64,000 bases of DNA from Vibrio agarivorans (lineage in GTDB: Bacteria; Pseudomonadota; Gammaproteobacteria; Enterobacterales; Vibrionaceae), in assembly GCF_030409635.1 (NCBI RefSeq), contig NZ_JAUFQF010000004.1, positions 1,584,241 to 1,648,240 of the forward strand, given 5' to 3'. Both the position numbers and the translations under genes were made by a program. Below are positions 63,828-64,000 of this stretch, one piece after another. The notes under the pieces are model-generated. The model made no database searches. It had not been told where the DNA came from and was given only the letters and a program-made list of their open reading frames with translations. The first letter of the stretch is position 1. Every line of letters starts with the position of its first letter.

Positions 63828-64000
63828 ATGAAAACAATAATGACGTTATTGTTCACCCTATTGATGTTTAGCAGTGGCAGTGTATTCGCTGCAACCCAAA
63901 CGGGGCAGGTGGTCACAGTGCCACAGCATAAATCTATCCAAGTAACTTTGCCGGGGCGCGCTAAGAGAGTGTCTTTAGGTGACCCAAACATTTTGGATAT
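63828..64000 (+). CDS. cpaC: RcpA/CpaC-type secretin, 5' part only
   Basis: The first 57 codons of a gene that runs off the window. It starts with a signal peptide (MKTIMTLLFTLLMFSSGSVFA, then ATQTG) followed by VVTVPQHKSIQVTLPGRAKR and SLGDPNIL, typical of the N-terminal domain of CpaC/RcpA secretins that form the outer-membrane pore of the Tad system. GAGGTGA precedes the ATG. It is eight bases downstream of cpaB. Confidence 0.88.
   Translation, partial: MKTIMTLLFTLLMFSSGSVFAATQTGQVVTVPQHKSIQVTLPGRAKRVSLGDPNILD

Noticed and set aside
1..64000. tRNA, rRNA, IS elements, integron repeats or CRISPR arrays
   Set aside because: Looked for by eye on both strands; no tRNA-like TTCGA arm sets, transposase ORFs or regularly spaced repeats were found.

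Overview
The window is a gene-dense stretch of a gammaproteobacterial chromosome, almost certainly the large chromosome of a Vibrio species. The evidence is a VpsR-type regulator directly after prfB-lysS, a PlzC-type double PilZ protein beside serB, a CNT transporter followed by deoCABD, and many gene pairs in Vibrio/E. coli-like order (yaaJ-yaaA, mtn-btuF-yadS, rpsO-pnp-nlpI, ubiUV/ubiT-yhbS, holD-rimI-prfC, srmB/trmN, mutH/rppH-ptsP, lgt-thyA, smp/serB). Species cannot be fixed from the sequence alone. No rRNA, tRNA, IS element, prophage, integron or CRISPR array was seen.

Layout. 1-6600: DNA repair (3' part of nfo, ung), a hemerythrin-like protein, a DUF3545 protein, an AGCS symporter with a long leader, yaaA and a TatD-type nuclease. 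6600-13080: nucleoside salvage (nupC, a XapX protein, deoC-deoA-deoB-deoD), with LacI-family-like operators and a CRP site. 13100-16380, minus strand: mtn, a CbiB/CobD-like protein, btuF and a TRIC/YadS channel. 16680-24750: a surface metallophosphoesterase lipoprotein, rpsO-pnp-nlpI with an RNase III-type leader hairpin, and a MarR-MATE pair with matching palindromes. 24830-31065: anaerobic ubiquinone genes ubiUV and ubiT on opposite strands around a PAS-GGDEF-EAL protein, then yhbS, holD and rimI. 31205-39700: translation and RNA genes (prfC, srmB, trmN, prfB with its programmed frameshift, lysS) and brnQ. 40048-42724: vpsR and a group of small genes (a 42-aa ORF, DUF1127-like, DUF6482-like). 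42746-49356: mutH, rppH, ptsP, a TauE-type permease, lgt and thyA. 49462-59367: smp/ytjB, serB, plzC, radA, a stand-alone fusA and a long-chain acyl-CoA ligase. 59472-64000: the start of a Tad (Flp) pilus locus with an AraC-type regulator, two Flp pilins, a TadV peptidase, an AAA+ ATPase, RcpC/CpaB and the beginning of the RcpA/CpaC secretin.

Main point of interest. The 671-bp mutH-rppH gap holds a cluster of DnaA boxes (five fitting TTWTNCACA, three more with one mismatch). Three of them sit within 35 bp as two direct and one inverted copy. E. coli carries its DnaA-reactivating locus DARS2 beside mutH, so this is a strong candidate for a Vibrio DARS2-like locus. Other signals worth following are the AAA+ ATPase with a possible winged-helix N-terminus inside the Tad operon, a MarR operator candidate duplicated in front of the regulator and its efflux pump, a triple-hairpin region between plzC and radA, a shared 14-mer before nupC and before xapX-deoC, and unlisted small ORFs with good ribosome binding sites.
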